Origin: Oscillospiraceae bacterium
Lineage (GTDB): Bacteria; Bacillota; Clostridia; Oscillospirales; Oscillospiraceae
DNA length: 32,200 bases
Assembly: GCA_017437095.1 (NCBI GenBank)
Contig: JAFSBW010000082.1
Span: forward strand, 1-32,200
Direction of reading: 5' to 3'
Part shown: positions 15,476-24,441 of the stretch, piece by piece
How positions within the stretch are numbered: the stretch's first letter is position 1
How the letters are laid out: the number at the start of each line of letters is the position of its first letter
Position numbers and translations under genes: made by a program
The notes under the pieces: generated by a model
The model's database searches: none
What the model was told of the DNA's origin: nothing
What the model saw: the letters and a program-made list of their open reading frames with translations, nothing else

Positions 15476-16762
15476 ATGAAAAATACGCTGCTGGACATGT
15501 ACCGCAAAGACGGCACGAAAAAAGTGCTGGCATCCCTGATCTCCATTTTTGCCGGCCTGGTTTTGGGCAGCATCATCGCTGTGATCGTTGGCCTTACCGG
15601 CAACCCCCAAAGCTTCTCCACCCAGTCTATTTTTGACGGCATCCGCCTGATCTTCGGCGGCCTGTTCTCTACCGGCCGCGGCGCCCAGGGTCAGTTGACC
15701 TTCGGCTTCAACCCCTCCAACTGGGGCAATATGTTCTTCCGGGCCGTGCCCATTATGATGACCGGCCTTTCCGTAGCCGTGGCCTTTAAGACCGGCCTTT
15801 TCAACATCGGCACGCCGGGCCAGTTCCTTATGGGCACTATGGGCACGCTGTATGTAGCTCTCAGCATCCCCACTACCGTAGTCCCCGCCTGGCTGGTATG
15901 GCTGCTGGCCTTCCTGGCTGGCACCCTGCTGGGCGCCATCTGGGGCGCAATTCCCGGCCTGCTGAAGGCTACCCGGGGCGTGAACGAGGTTCTCGCCTGC
16001 ATTATGACCAACTGGATCGCCGGCAACCTGGTGTATATGTTCTTTAAGGCCAATACCCAGCTGCAGTGCCCCCCGGAGACGGGCAAGACCGGCTATATTA
16101 TGGTTACCGCCGAAAACGGCGTGGCTACCTCCAAGATGGGCCTGGATAAGCTGCTGCCCGGCTCTCAGGTAAACGGCGGCATCATCATCGCCATCGTTAT
16201 CGCCATCGGCGTATATGTGCTGATGAACAAGACCACCCTGGGCTACCAGCTGAAGGCCTGCGGCGCCAACCGCCATGCCGCCCGCTACGCCGGCATTAAG
16301 GATAAGCGCAACATCGTGCTGAGTATGGCCATTGCCGGCGCTCTGGCCGCCAGCGGCGCATCGCTGTATTTCCTCTCCGGCAACGCGGAGTTCGCCTGGA
16401 CCAAGATCTACCAGTCCCTGCCTGAGGAAGGCTTCAACGGCATCCCCGTAGCCCTGCTTGCTACCAACCATCCCATCGGCGTGATCTTCAGCTCCATCTT
16501 CATGTCCATGCTGAATATCAACGGCCAGATGCTGCAAAACCTCACCTCTTACAATAAGCACCTTTCCGACATTATCATCGCCGCCATCGTATACCTCAGC
16601 TCCTTCTCCCTGCTCATCAAGATGCTGCTGAGCAAAAAGAAGAAGGAAAAGGCCGCCCCCGCCCCTGAGCCTGCCAAGGAAGAGGCTAAGGCTGCCCAGG
16701 CGGAAGAAACAGCCGCCCCCGAGGAGACTGCCGGGGACAGCGCAGACGCAGAGGAGGGCTAA
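15476..16762 (+). CDS. nupP: Nucleoside ABC importer, permease 1
   Basis: A 428-residue membrane protein of the BPD_transp_2 permease family, with about nine or ten hydrophobic segments. The family-typical stretch FKTGLFNIGTPGQFLMG lies near 105-121. It pairs with nupQ to form the channel of the importer. The start is set at 15476 because AGGAGG ends 7 bases upstream; a GTG two codons earlier is only 1 base from that site. The last 45 or so residues are an unusual hydrophilic tail rich in Lys, then Ala, Glu and Pro (KKKKEKAAPAPEP to GDSADAEEG), absent from textbook members. It is translationally coupled to nupO and nupQ. Confidence 0.9.
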   Translation: MKNTLLDMYRKDGTKKVLASLISIFAGLVLGSIIAVIVGLTGNPQSFSTQSIFDGIRLIFGGLFSTGRGAQGQLTFGFNPSNWGNMFFRAVPIMMTGLSVAVAFKTGLFNIGTPGQFLMGTMGTLYVALSIPTTVVPAWLVWLLAFLAGTLLGAIWGAIPGLLKATRGVNEVLACIMTNWIAGNLVYMFFKANTQLQCPPETGKTGYIMVTAENGVATSKMGLDKLLPGSQVNGGIIIAIVIAIGVYVLMNKTTLGYQLKACGANRHAARYAGIKDKRNIVLSMAIAGALAASGASLYFLSGNAEFAWTKIYQSLPEEGFNGIPVALLATNHPIGVIFSSIFMSMLNINGQMLQNLTSYNKHLSDIIIAAIVYLSSFSLLIKMLLSKKKKEKAAPAPEPAKEEAKAAQAEETAAPEETAGDSADAEEG

Positions 16763-16765
16763 GCT

Positions 16766-17794
16766 ATGGCATATTTGCTGCAAAATACTCTAACCTATAC
16801 CATCCCTCTGATGATCGTAGCCCTGGCCGGTATCTACGCCGAGCGCAGCGGTATCATCAACCTGGCCCTGGAAGGCATTATGATCATGGGCGCTTTCATC
16901 GGCGTTTTGGTGGTGTTTTCCTTCCAGAAGTCCGGCGCCTTTGACCAGGACGGCGCTATGGCGCTGATGCTTCTGGCGCTGGTGATCGCCGCCGTGGCAG
17001 GCGCGGTGTTCTCCCTGCTGCTGGCCTTCGCCGCCATCCACCTGAAGGCGGACCAGACCATCGGCGGCACGGCGCTGAACCTGCTGGCTCCCGCCCTGGC
17101 TCTGTTCCTGATCAAGATCGTGTGCAACCAAAGCACTCTGGGCATGTACACCGGCAACGCCGCCAGCTGGTTTATGCTGAAAAAGTCCGATTTCGGCATT
17201 ACCGGGGAGATGAACCTCCTGCAGGAAGTGTTCCTGCACAAGATCTACCCCACCACCTATATCTGCATCGTGCTGTATGTGGTGCTGTCTATCGTGCTGT
17301 ATAAGACCAAGTTTGGCCTGCGGCTGCGCGCCTGCGGCGAAAATCCCCAGGCGGCAGACTCTCTGGGCATCAATGTGTACAAGATGCGCTATACCGGCGT
17401 GCTGATCTCCGGCGCTCTGTCCGGCATCGGCGGCTTTGTATACGCCCTGACCACTGCCAACTGCGCCAGCACCGCCAATGTAGCCGGCTTCGGCTTCCTG
17501 GCCCTGGCGGTTATGATCTTCGGCAACTGGAAGCCCCTGAGCACCGCTGGCGCGGCTCTCATGTTCGGCCTTTGCCAGTGCATCGCCGCCGGCTACGGCA
17601 GCATCGATATCAACGGCGACGGCAAGTTTGCCCTGAGCGTTCTGGCCAAGAAGCTGGGCGACAGCGGCCTGGATGCCGGCGCGGTGTTCCGCCTGCTGCC
17701 CTTCGTGGTCACCCTGGTGGTTTTGGCCTTTACCTCCAAAAATTCCCGGGCCCCCAAGGCCGAGGGCATTCCCTACGATAAGGGAAGCCGATAA
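16766..17794 (+). CDS. nupQ: Nucleoside ABC importer, permease 2
   Basis: A 342-residue membrane permease, second BPD_transp_2 subunit of the nucleoside importer. The N-terminal motif AERSGIINLALEGIMIMGAF at 25-44 is characteristic of NupQ/YufQ. LRACGENPQAADSLGINV is the cytoplasmic coupling region. The ATG lies 3 bases after the nupP stop, with GAGGAGGG 8 bases upstream. The gene ends the cluster; the DNA beyond it is repeats and a long hairpin with no clear T-run. Confidence 0.92.
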   Translation: MAYLLQNTLTYTIPLMIVALAGIYAERSGIINLALEGIMIMGAFIGVLVVFSFQKSGAFDQDGAMALMLLALVIAAVAGAVFSLLLAFAAIHLKADQTIGGTALNLLAPALALFLIKIVCNQSTLGMYTGNAASWFMLKKSDFGITGEMNLLQEVFLHKIYPTTYICIVLYVVLSIVLYKTKFGLRLRACGENPQAADSLGINVYKMRYTGVLISGALSGIGGFVYALTTANCASTANVAGFGFLALAVMIFGNWKPLSTAGAALMFGLCQCIAAGYGSIDINGDGKFALSVLAKKLGDSGLDAGAVFRLLPFVVTLVVLAFTSKNSRAPKAEGIPYDKGSR

Positions 17795-17824
17795 GATCCC
17801 GGCCCGCAGGCGGCGAGGGAAGAC

Positions 17825-17852
17825 ATAAGATACAAGATACAAGATATAAGAT
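17825..17852. repeat. Heptamer tandem repeat, AYAAGAT type
   Basis: ATAAGAT, ACAAGAT, ACAAGAT and ATAAGAT follow one another. It is the reverse-complement family of the TATCTYA heptamers at 263-304. Confidence 0.85.
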
Positions 17853-17947
17853 ATCGGTTGTCAAGGCTGAATAGCTTTTGTATTCCGTGGGGGGCAGCGA
17901 TTCCAGCTCCTTCCCCCGGGGAAGGGTGCAGACAAATGCATAATTTT

Positions 17948-17981
17948 AGGGTCTGTTGCGCTCCTTTGCGCAACAGACCCT
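17948..17981. other. Perfect 14-bp hairpin between convergent nupQ and galE
   Basis: AGGGTCTGTTGCGC, loop TCCTTT, GCGCAACAGACCCT. The stem is flawless, but neither side is followed by a convincing T-run (GCTTTGCT on plus, AAAATTAT on minus). It probably separates the convergent transcripts, perhaps as a poor terminator or an RNA-stabilising 3' end. Confidence 0.6.
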
Positions 17982-18003
17982 GCTTTGCTATGCAGTATGC
18001 AGT

Positions 18004-19026
18004 TCAAGCGCCGCTGCCGTAGCCGTTGGGGTTTTGGCTTTGCCAGCGCCAGGTGTCGGCGCACATATCTTCCAAAGTCTTTTCCGCCTGCCATAGGAGC
18101 TTTTGGCGGCTCTTGGCAGGGTCTGCGTAGCATACGGCTATGTCCCCGGGCCGCCGGGGGGTAACGGCGTAGGGGATGGCCACGCCGTTGGTTTTTTCAA
18201 AGGCCTTTACCATATCCAGCACGCTGTAGCCCGTGCCGGTGCCCAGGTTGAACACCTCGCAGCCCAGGTTTTCCAGGGCGTAGCCCACGGCGGCTACATG
18301 GCCCTTTGCCAGGTCTACTACATGGATATAGTCCCGCACGCCGGTGCCGTCGGCTGTGGGGTAGTCGTCGCCAAAAACGCTGAGCTTCTCCCGGCGGCCT
18401 ACCGCCACCTGGGAGATATAGGGCATCAGGTTGTTGGGAATGCCCCGGGGGTCTTCACCGATGCGGCCGCTTTCGTGAGCGCCGATGGGGTTAAAGTAGC
18501 GCAGCAGCACCACCGACCAGCTTTTGTCCGCAAAGGCTACGCCGGAGAGGATCTGCTCGGTCATATATTTCGTCCAGCCGTAGGGGTTGGTGCAGCCGCC
18601 TGTAGGGCTTTGCTCATTTAAGGGCATGGGGCTGCCGGGGGTATACACCGTGGCAGAGGAGGAGAAGATCAGCTTTTTGACACCGTGGCGCTCCATTACC
18701 TTGGTAAGCACCAGGGTGGAGTTCAGGTTGTTATCGTAGTACCGCCAGGGCTGGGCCACGCTCTCGCCTACTGCCTTCAGCCCGGCAAAATGGATCACGC
18801 AGCCAATGTCATGGGCCCGGAAGATGGAATCCAGCAGCGCTTCGTCCCTTACATCCCCCCGGTAGAACACCGGAACCTTTCCGGTAAGCTGCTCTACCCG
18901 GGCCAGGGATTCCTGGCTGGAATTGCACAGATTGTCGATAACCACCACGCCGTAGCCTTTTTCCAGCAGCTCCAGGCAGGTATGGGAGCCGATATAGCCG
19001 GCACCGCCGGTAACCAGAATGTTCAT
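18004..19026 (-). CDS. galE: UDP-glucose 4-epimerase
   Basis: A 340-residue short-chain dehydrogenase-fold enzyme that interconverts UDP-glucose and UDP-galactose using bound NAD+. It has the NAD motif GGAGYIG at 7-13, HFAG near 80, SSSATVY with the catalytic Ser and the YGWTK pair (Tyr and Lys). RYFNPIGAH and [11 protein letters not shown] shape the substrate site. The length is typical. AAGGAGG sits 8 bases before the ATG. It stands alone, with its own promoter divergent from that of the asparaginase operon. Confidence 0.96.
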   Translation of the reverse strand: MNILVTGGAGYIGSHTCLELLEKGYGVVVIDNLCNSSQESLARVEQLTGKVPVFYRGDVRDEALLDSIFRAHDIGCVIHFAGLKAVGESVAQPWRYYDNNLNSTLVLTKVMERHGVKKLIFSSSATVYTPGSPMPLNEQSPTGGCTNPYGWTKYMTEQILSGVAFADKSWSVVLLRYFNPIGAHESGRIGEDPRGIPNNLMPYISQVAVGRREKLSVFGDDYPTADGTGVRDYIHVVDLAKGHVAAVGYALENLGCEVFNLGTGTGYSVLDMVKAFEKTNGVAIPYAVTPRRPGDIAVCYADPAKSRQKLLWQAEKTLEDMCADTWRWQSQNPNGYGSGA

Positions 19027-19052
19027 AAGCTGAGCCTCCTTGGGTTTTCTTT

Positions 19053-19081
19053 ATTGTAGCGAAAAATCCGCAATTTTGCAA
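19053..19081 (-). promoter_or_regulatory. Sigma-A promoter of galE
   Basis: On the minus strand TTGCAA (19081-19076) and TACAAT (19058-19053) are separated by 17 bases. The -35 box lies 28 bases from the -35 box of the divergent asparaginase promoter. Confidence 0.78.
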
Positions 19082-19109
19082 CTGACTTTTGCCCCCGCGC
19101 AGTTTTTTC

Positions 19110-19138
19110 TTGCTATTTTTCCAATAAGAAGCTATAAT
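19110..19138 (+). promoter_or_regulatory. Sigma-A promoter of the asparaginase-ppaC-holB-ricT operon
   Basis: TTGCTA at 19110-19115 and TATAAT at 19133-19138 are separated by 17 bases. The start near 19145 rules out the ATG at 19141 as the asparaginase start. Confidence 0.8.
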
Positions 19139-19185
19139 ATATGGTAACTAAGTATGCCCGCGGCAGCGGGCGGATAGGAAGCTTT

Positions 19186-20178
19186 ATGAAAAAGCATATC
19201 TTATTGCTGACCACCGGCGGCACCATCGCCTCCCTGCCCGGCGCGGACGGCCTTGCCCCCCACCGCAGCGATGTGATGGAGCGGGAGCTGGAGCAGCTTC
19301 GTACCTATTATGATATTACCGTAAAGGATGTTATGTGCCTGGATTCCTCCAATATCCGCCCCCGGCAGTGGCAGGATATTGCCCGGGCCATCTATCGCCA
19401 GCGGCTGGATTATGACGGCATCGTGGTCTCCCACGGCACGGATACCATGGCCTATACCGCTTCGGCGGTGAGCTTTATGCTGCCGAATATCGACCTGAGC
19501 GTGGTGTTTACCGGCTCGCAGCTGCCCCTGGCGGATATGCTCAGCGACGGGCCGGACAATTTGCGCACTGCCTTTGCCATGGCAGCCAGCGGCAAGCCGG
19601 GCATCTTCCTGGCCTTTGACCGCAAGGTGATGCTGGGCTGCCGGGCGGTTAAGGTAAGAGCCTCCGGGTTTTCCGCCTTTGAAAGCGTAAACAGCCGCTA
19701 TGCCGCCCTGGTGAGCAATCAGGGCCTGGTGATCAACGAAGGGGTCATCCCCCGGGTCAACGGCCCGGCCCGGCTGTGCGATGCCATCAGCGAGGATGTA
19801 TTTTTGCTGAAGCTTACCCCCGGCCTGTCCCCGGCCATCTTTGATGCTCTGGTAAATATGGGCTGCAAGGGCATCGTCATCGAAGCCTTTGGCCTGGGGG
19901 GCATGAATGTGCTCAACCGGGATCTGGAGGGCCTGCGCCGGGCGGTGGAGGCGGGCATCAGCGTGGTAGTTACCACCCAATGCCTTTACGACAGCTCCGA
20001 CCTGCGGGTCTATCAGGTAGGCAGCCGCCTGCTGGAGCTGGGCGTGATCCAGGGCCGGGATATGACCTCGGAAGCCGCCATGACCAAGCTGATGTGGGCC
20101 ATCGGCCAGGGCATGAGCCAAAAAGAAATCGCCAAACTCTTTACTTTAAGCCTGGCGGGGGAGATCACCCCGGGCTAA
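19186..20178 (+). CDS. ansA: Type I (cytoplasmic) L-asparaginase
   Basis: A 330-residue enzyme that hydrolyses asparagine to aspartate and ammonia. No signal peptide is seen, so it is likely cytoplasmic. TTGGTIAS at 9-16 carries the nucleophilic Thr13. VSHGTDTMAYTAS carries the second catalytic pair, Thr85-Asp86. VVFTGSQLP and VIEAFGLGG are also family motifs. The ATG at 19186 with AGGAAG upstream is preferred over 19141, which overlaps the promoter. It is first of four closely spaced genes (24-base gap to ppaC) with no evident functional link. Confidence 0.93.
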   Translation: MKKHILLLTTGGTIASLPGADGLAPHRSDVMERELEQLRTYYDITVKDVMCLDSSNIRPRQWQDIARAIYRQRLDYDGIVVSHGTDTMAYTASAVSFMLPNIDLSVVFTGSQLPLADMLSDGPDNLRTAFAMAASGKPGIFLAFDRKVMLGCRAVKVRASGFSAFESVNSRYAALVSNQGLVINEGVIPRVNGPARLCDAISEDVFLLKLTPGLSPAIFDALVNMGCKGIVIEAFGLGGMNVLNRDLEGLRRAVEAGISVVVTTQCLYDSSDLRVYQVGSRLLELGVIQGRDMTSEAAMTKLMWAIGQGMSQKEIAKLFTLSLAGEITPG

Positions 20179-20202
20179 ACAAAAAACGCAGGAGGTATTT
20201 TT

Positions 20203-21816
20203 ATGGATCCTATTTATGTCACCGGCCACCGCAACCCGGATACCGATTCCATTGTTGCCGCCATGGCCTATGCCGCCCTGCGCAACGCGGTGGGCGACCG
20301 GGAGTATGAGGCGGCCTGCCTGGGCCGGGTATCCGACGAGACCCAGCTGGTGCTGGACCGTTTCGGCTTCCAGCCCCCCAAGCGCCTTACCAGCATGCAT
20401 ACCCAGGTGCGGGATCTGGATTTTGACACCCCGCCCATCCTTTCTACCGCCGTTACCGTAGGCCGGGCCTGGCAGATGCTCCAAGCCCAAAAGGGCATAG
20501 CCGCCCTGCCGGTGGCCAAGGAGGACGGCACCCTTTTTGGCATGCTCTCCCGGGAGGATGTGGCCAGTTACAATATGGATCTGGTTTTTGGGGGCGTATT
20601 AAACCAAGTGCCCCTTTTCAATGTGCTTTCCGTGCTGGAGGGCAGGATCTTAAACGACGCCGGTGACAATACGGATACCGTATCCGGCGAGGTTACCGTG
20701 GCGCTGCCCCAGGCTCAGGAAAATCTGCTGTTTAACAAGCGCGATTCCATCGTGCTTTGCGGCCACCAGCCGGATATGATCCGCCGGGCGCTGGAAATGA
20801 ATGTAAACTGCCTGGTGCTGTGCCAGGCGGAGCTTTCCGAGGAGCTGCGCACCATGGAAACTACCACCTGCATCGTCGCTACCCCCTACGATGCCTACCG
20901 GGCAGCCCGGCTGATCTTCCAGTCCACCCCCATCGGCCGCATTTGCCGCACCAAGGAGCTGGTATGCTTCCATTTGGACGACCGGGTGGACGAGGTGCGG
21001 GAGCAGGTGCTGAAATTCCGGGATCCCTGCTACCCCATTTTGGACAGCGAGGAGAAGATCGCCGGTGTGCTTACCCGCTACCATTTGCTGCGCCCCCGGC
21101 GCAAGCGGGTGGTGCTGGTGGATCACAACGAGATCTCCCAGAGCGTTCCCGGCCTGGAGGAGGCGGAGATCCTGGAGATCATCGACCACCACCGCCTGGC
21201 AGACATCCAGACCACCAACCCCATCTATGTGCGCAACGAGCCCGTAGGCTCTACCAATACCATCATTGCCGGCATGTTCCAGGATAGGGGACTGATGCCC
21301 TCGGCAAAGATGGCGGGCATGATGGCGGCGGCCATCTTGTCGGACACTGTTATGTTCAAATCCCCAACCTGCACCGAGCGGGACCGCCGCACCGCCGAGC
21401 GCATGGCCCGCATCGCCAACATTTCTCTGGACGAGCTGGGCCGGGCCATCTTCTCCGCCTCTGTGGAGGGCAAGACCGCTCGGGAGCTGCTGTTTACCGA
21501 CTATAAGGAGTTCCACATCGCCGGTATCGACCTGGCGGTGGCCCAGATCACCTGCGTGGACAGCCCCAAAATGCTGGAGCGCAAGGAGGAGTTCCTGGAG
21601 CTGATGCGCAAGACCGCCAAGGAAAAGGGCATGCCCTTTATGATATTGATGCTTACGGATGTTTTGCTGGAGGGCAGCCAGATCATCTACCTGGGCGATG
21701 ACGATACCATCCGCCAGGCCTTCAATGTTTCCCCCAAGGACAATACCGTATTCCTGCCCAAGGTTATGAGCCGCAAAAAGCAGATCATTCCCATGCTGTC
21801 GGCTCTGTGGGGCTAA
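20203..21816 (+). CDS. ppaC: CBS-domain Mn-dependent inorganic pyrophosphatase (family II)
   Basis: A 537-residue cytosolic enzyme that hydrolyses pyrophosphate to phosphate. The DHH domain shows GHRNPDTDS with metal ligands H9, D13 and D15. D307 lies in VDHNE and IDHH follows at 327-330. The DHHA2 substrate-binding SRKKQ is at 523-527. Inserted at about 60-300 are CBS, DRTGG and CBS modules (VGRAWQMLQAQ...; DSIVLCGHQPDM...; VREQVLKFRDPCYPI). Such CBS-PPases are inhibited by AMP/ADP and activated by ATP or diadenosine polyphosphates (family knowledge). The length matches this class. It has a GGAGG site 8 bases before the ATG. Confidence 0.95.
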   Translation: MDPIYVTGHRNPDTDSIVAAMAYAALRNAVGDREYEAACLGRVSDETQLVLDRFGFQPPKRLTSMHTQVRDLDFDTPPILSTAVTVGRAWQMLQAQKGIAALPVAKEDGTLFGMLSREDVASYNMDLVFGGVLNQVPLFNVLSVLEGRILNDAGDNTDTVSGEVTVALPQAQENLLFNKRDSIVLCGHQPDMIRRALEMNVNCLVLCQAELSEELRTMETTTCIVATPYDAYRAARLIFQSTPIGRICRTKELVCFHLDDRVDEVREQVLKFRDPCYPILDSEEKIAGVLTRYHLLRPRRKRVVLVDHNEISQSVPGLEEAEILEIIDHHRLADIQTTNPIYVRNEPVGSTNTIIAGMFQDRGLMPSAKMAGMMAAAILSDTVMFKSPTCTERDRRTAERMARIANISLDELGRAIFSASVEGKTARELLFTDYKEFHIAGIDLAVAQITCVDSPKMLERKEEFLELMRKTAKEKGMPFMILMLTDVLLEGSQIIYLGDDDTIRQAFNVSPKDNTVFLPKVMSRKKQIIPMLSALWG

Positions 21817-21840
21817 GAGCCACCCATTCGGAGGTTATTT

Positions 21841-22794
21841 ATGGGCTTTGAAGCGCTGCTGGGCAATGCCCGGCTGAAGGACAACTTAAAAAGCGCTTTG
21901 CGCCAGGGAAAAACCTCCCATTTTTACCTGATCTCCGGGCCGAAAGGCTCCGGCAAGCGCACTTTGGCCCGGCTTTTGGCGGCGGCTATGGTGTGCGCCG
22001 GGGAGGATAAGCCCTGCGGGGTGTGCAGCCATTGCCGCAAGGCCCTTTCCGGCAGCCACCCGGATCTGATCACCGTGGACGACCCGGAAAAGCGCTATGT
22101 CCCCGTGGAGCTGGTGCGCCGGGCCAGGGCGGATATTTTCGTGCAGCCCAACGAGGCGGCAAAAAAGGTATACCTGTTCCCCCGGGGGCAGGATATGCGC
22201 ATGGAGAGCCAGAACGCCCTGCTGAAGGTGCTGGAAGAGCCCCCCAGCTACGGCGTTTTCCTGCTGCTTTCCGACAACCCGGAGGCGCTGCTGCCTACGG
22301 TGCGCTCGCGGTGCGTGGAGCTGAATTTGAAGGCCCTGGACGGGCCTACCCTAAAGCAGGCTTTGCGCCGCAGGTTTGCGGATGCTTCCCAGGAAGCTTT
22401 GGAAGCCGCAGCCCGGCAAAGCGGCGGGTATCTTGGCCAGGCGGTGGAGCTGCTGGAGGGGGAAGCCGGGGAAGATCCCCGGGCTGCCGCCTTTGTAGAT
22501 GCCTACGCCGCCGGTGATCTCTATGCGCTGGCTCAGGTGCTGGTGCCGCTGGAGAAAAGCAAGCGCGATGCCCTGATCCCGGTGCTGCAGGGTTGGTGCG
22601 CCCTGGTGCAAAACGCCCTGCTGCAGCGCAGCGGCGGCGGAATGCCCACCCCCGCGGCCAAAAAGCTGATCGGCCGCCGCCGGCCGGCGGAGCTGCTAAA
22701 GGCCGCCGAAGCCTTGACCAAGGCGGTAGAATACGCCCAGGGGAACATCTCCCCCGGCGCCATCTGCGGCTGGCTGCTTTGGGAGCTGGCCTGA
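21841..22794 (+). CDS. holB: DNA polymerase III subunit delta prime
   Basis: A 317-residue AAA+ clamp-loader subunit of the replisome. The P-loop-like GPKGSGKRT is at 33-41. The zinc module has Cys52, Cys59, Cys62 and Cys65 (Cx6CxxCxxC). MRMESQNALLKVLEEPP and the arginine-finger motif VRSRC are family hallmarks. Delta prime usually does not hydrolyse ATP, although the P-loop here looks largely intact. CGGAGG sits 8 bases before the start. Its position directly before ricT matches the conserved holB-yaaT order of Firmicutes. Confidence 0.94.
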   Translation: MGFEALLGNARLKDNLKSALRQGKTSHFYLISGPKGSGKRTLARLLAAAMVCAGEDKPCGVCSHCRKALSGSHPDLITVDDPEKRYVPVELVRRARADIFVQPNEAAKKVYLFPRGQDMRMESQNALLKVLEEPPSYGVFLLLSDNPEALLPTVRSRCVELNLKALDGPTLKQALRRRFADASQEALEAAARQSGGYLGQAVELLEGEAGEDPRAAAFVDAYAAGDLYALAQVLVPLEKSKRDALIPVLQGWCALVQNALLQRSGGGMPTPAAKKLIGRRRPAELLKAAEALTKAVEYAQGNISPGAICGWLLWELA

Positions 22795-22845
22795 CTACAA
22801 AAGAATTTTACGCGGAATGCCTTTCCGCTGAAGATAGGAGTTACT

Positions 22846-24129
22846 ATGGAAGAAATTATCAATAGCCCCCTGCCGGAGATGGTAGAAGTGGTGGATATCC
22901 AGTTCCGCCCCGGCCAGAAGGTTTACTTTTTTGACCCCGCGGGCATTGCCTGCAACCCCGGCGACCATGTGATCATGGATACCGCCCGGGGCGCCGAATA
23001 CGGCACAGTTACCGCCTCTAACCACATGATCTCCTCCCGGGATGTGGTAGCCCCTCTGCGCAAGGTTTTGCGCGTTGCTACCGAGAAGGACGAGCGCACC
23101 GTGGCGGAAAACCGGGCCAAGGAGCGCCGGGCTTACGAGATCTGCCTGCAAAAGATCGCCGATCACGGCCTGGATATGCAGCTGGTATCTGCCGAGTATG
23201 CTTTTGACGGCAGCAAGATCCTGTTTTTCTTCACCGCCGACGAGCGGGTGGACTTCCGGGAGCTGGTAAAGAATCTGGCCGGCATTTTCCACACCCGCAT
23301 CGAGCTGCGCCAGATCGGCGTGCGGGACAAGGCCAAGATGGTAGGCGGCCTGGGCATCTGCGGCCGGCCCTTCTGCTGCAGCGAGTTTTTGGAGGATTTC
23401 CAGCCCGTATCCATCAAAATGGCCAAGACCCAAAACCTGAGCCTGAACCCCTCCAAGATCTCCGGCACCTGCGGGCGGCTCATGTGCTGCCTGAAATACG
23501 AGCAGGAAGCCTATGAAGACCTGATCCGCAACGCCCCCAAGGCGGAAAGCTTTGTGGATACCCCCGAGGGCCGGGGCACGGTTACCGAGGTAAGCCTGCT
23601 GCGCCAGCGGGTAAAGGTACGCATGGAAGAGAATCCGGAAAATGTTACGGAGTTTCGCAACGAGGAGATCGCCATCTTCCGCAACGGCAAGGCCAAGAAG
23701 ACGGATGCCCCCATCCCGGAGGATTGGGCGCCCATCTCCGGCGGCGGCAAGCGCCGCCGTCTGGACAGCGCCGACGAGCCGGTATTCCTGGACTCCATCA
23801 AGTTCCGCTACAGCACCGAAACCATCGCCGAGGAAGCTGCCGTAGAGGCTGAGCCTGAGGCTGCCCCCCAGGAGGAAGAAAGCCGCAGCCGCCGCAGCCG
23901 CAGAAACCGCCGGGCCAAGGCCGAGGAGGTAGCCAAGCACGCCGCTGAGGATGCCCCCAGGGAAAAGCCCAAAAAGGAAGCTCCCAAGCCCAAAAAAGAA
24001 GAAAAAGAGCCTGCCCAGCCCAAGGCTGAGCAGCCGGAAAAGCCGGAGGGGGAAGCCCCCAAGAGATCCGGCCACCGCCGCCCCTATTACCACCGCCGCC
24101 GCCGCTCCGGCGGCAAGCAGAGCCAGTAA
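22846..24129 (+). CDS. ricT: RicT/YaaT (PSP1-domain) RNA-maturation factor with a long basic tail
   Basis: A 427-residue protein. Residues 1-300 are the PSP1 / RicT domain with the conserved cysteines C172, C177, C178, C209, C214 and C215 (ICGRPFCC and GTCGRLMCC). In B. subtilis these bind an Fe-S cluster in the RicA-RicF-RicT complex that works with RNase Y (family knowledge). B. subtilis RicT is only about 275 residues. Here a tail of about 100 residues follows, first acidic and Lys/Pro-rich and ending in RRPYYHRRRRSGGK, which looks RNA-binding. AGGAG lies 6 bases before the ATG, 51 bases after holB. Confidence 0.92.
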   Translation: MEEIINSPLPEMVEVVDIQFRPGQKVYFFDPAGIACNPGDHVIMDTARGAEYGTVTASNHMISSRDVVAPLRKVLRVATEKDERTVAENRAKERRAYEICLQKIADHGLDMQLVSAEYAFDGSKILFFFTADERVDFRELVKNLAGIFHTRIELRQIGVRDKAKMVGGLGICGRPFCCSEFLEDFQPVSIKMAKTQNLSLNPSKISGTCGRLMCCLKYEQEAYEDLIRNAPKAESFVDTPEGRGTVTEVSLLRQRVKVRMEENPENVTEFRNEEIAIFRNGKAKKTDAPIPEDWAPISGGGKRRRLDSADEPVFLDSIKFRYSTETIAEEAAVEAEPEAAPQEEESRSRRSRRNRRAKAEEVAKHAAEDAPREKPKKEAPKPKKEEKEPAQPKAEQPEKPEGEAPKRSGHRRPYYHRRRRSGGKQSQ

Positions 24130-24300
24130 ACCAAAGGGCTGCCATAAAGAGACAGTAGGGGAGGCTCTTGAGCCTCCCTTGCAGACCGTTTATTGCCGGA
24201 AAACGTTCGGCGGCTACGAAATAATTAATAATGAATAATGAATAATTGCGGTATACGCTGCGCGGATGGATTAGAATAATTTATATTTAACGAAGCCGCG
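24130..24300. repeat. Repeat mosaic after ricT: GTAGGG palindrome, AATAATG heptamers, 24-base block
   Basis: GTAGGGGAGGCTC-TT-GAGCCTCCC-TTGCAG is at 24155-24184, then GCAGACCGTT. Four heptamers follow at 24220-24247 (AATAATT, AATAATG twice, AATAATT). Next comes GCGGTATACGCTGCGCGGAT and onward, matching 13511 with one change in 24. The order resembles that at 13399-13534. No gene or T-tailed terminator is seen between 24130 and 24381. Confidence 0.8.
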
Positions 24301-24381
24301 GCAGTGGTGTATGACCCTGGGGGGGCGGGGATCACCTGCGCCAATCGGTGAGGGCAGGCAGGGCATATTTTGGGGGAAATC

Positions 24382-24409
24382 TTGACATTTTTGGCTGCTA
24401 TAGTATAAT
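24382..24409 (+). promoter_or_regulatory. Sigma-A promoter of the phosphoribosyltransferase gene
   Basis: A perfect TTGACA at 24382-24387 and a perfect TATAAT at 24404-24409 are separated by 16 bases. The leader is about 26 bases, AT-rich, and carries the AAGGAG site. Confidence 0.88.
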
Positions 24410-24441
24410 AAATATATATTAAAACATAAGGAGCGACCGTT

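Noticed and set aside
19141..19185. The upstream ATG of the asparaginase frame.
   Set aside because: It lies 3 bases after the -10 box, upstream of the expected transcription start, and has no ribosome binding site; 19186 starts the family N-terminus.
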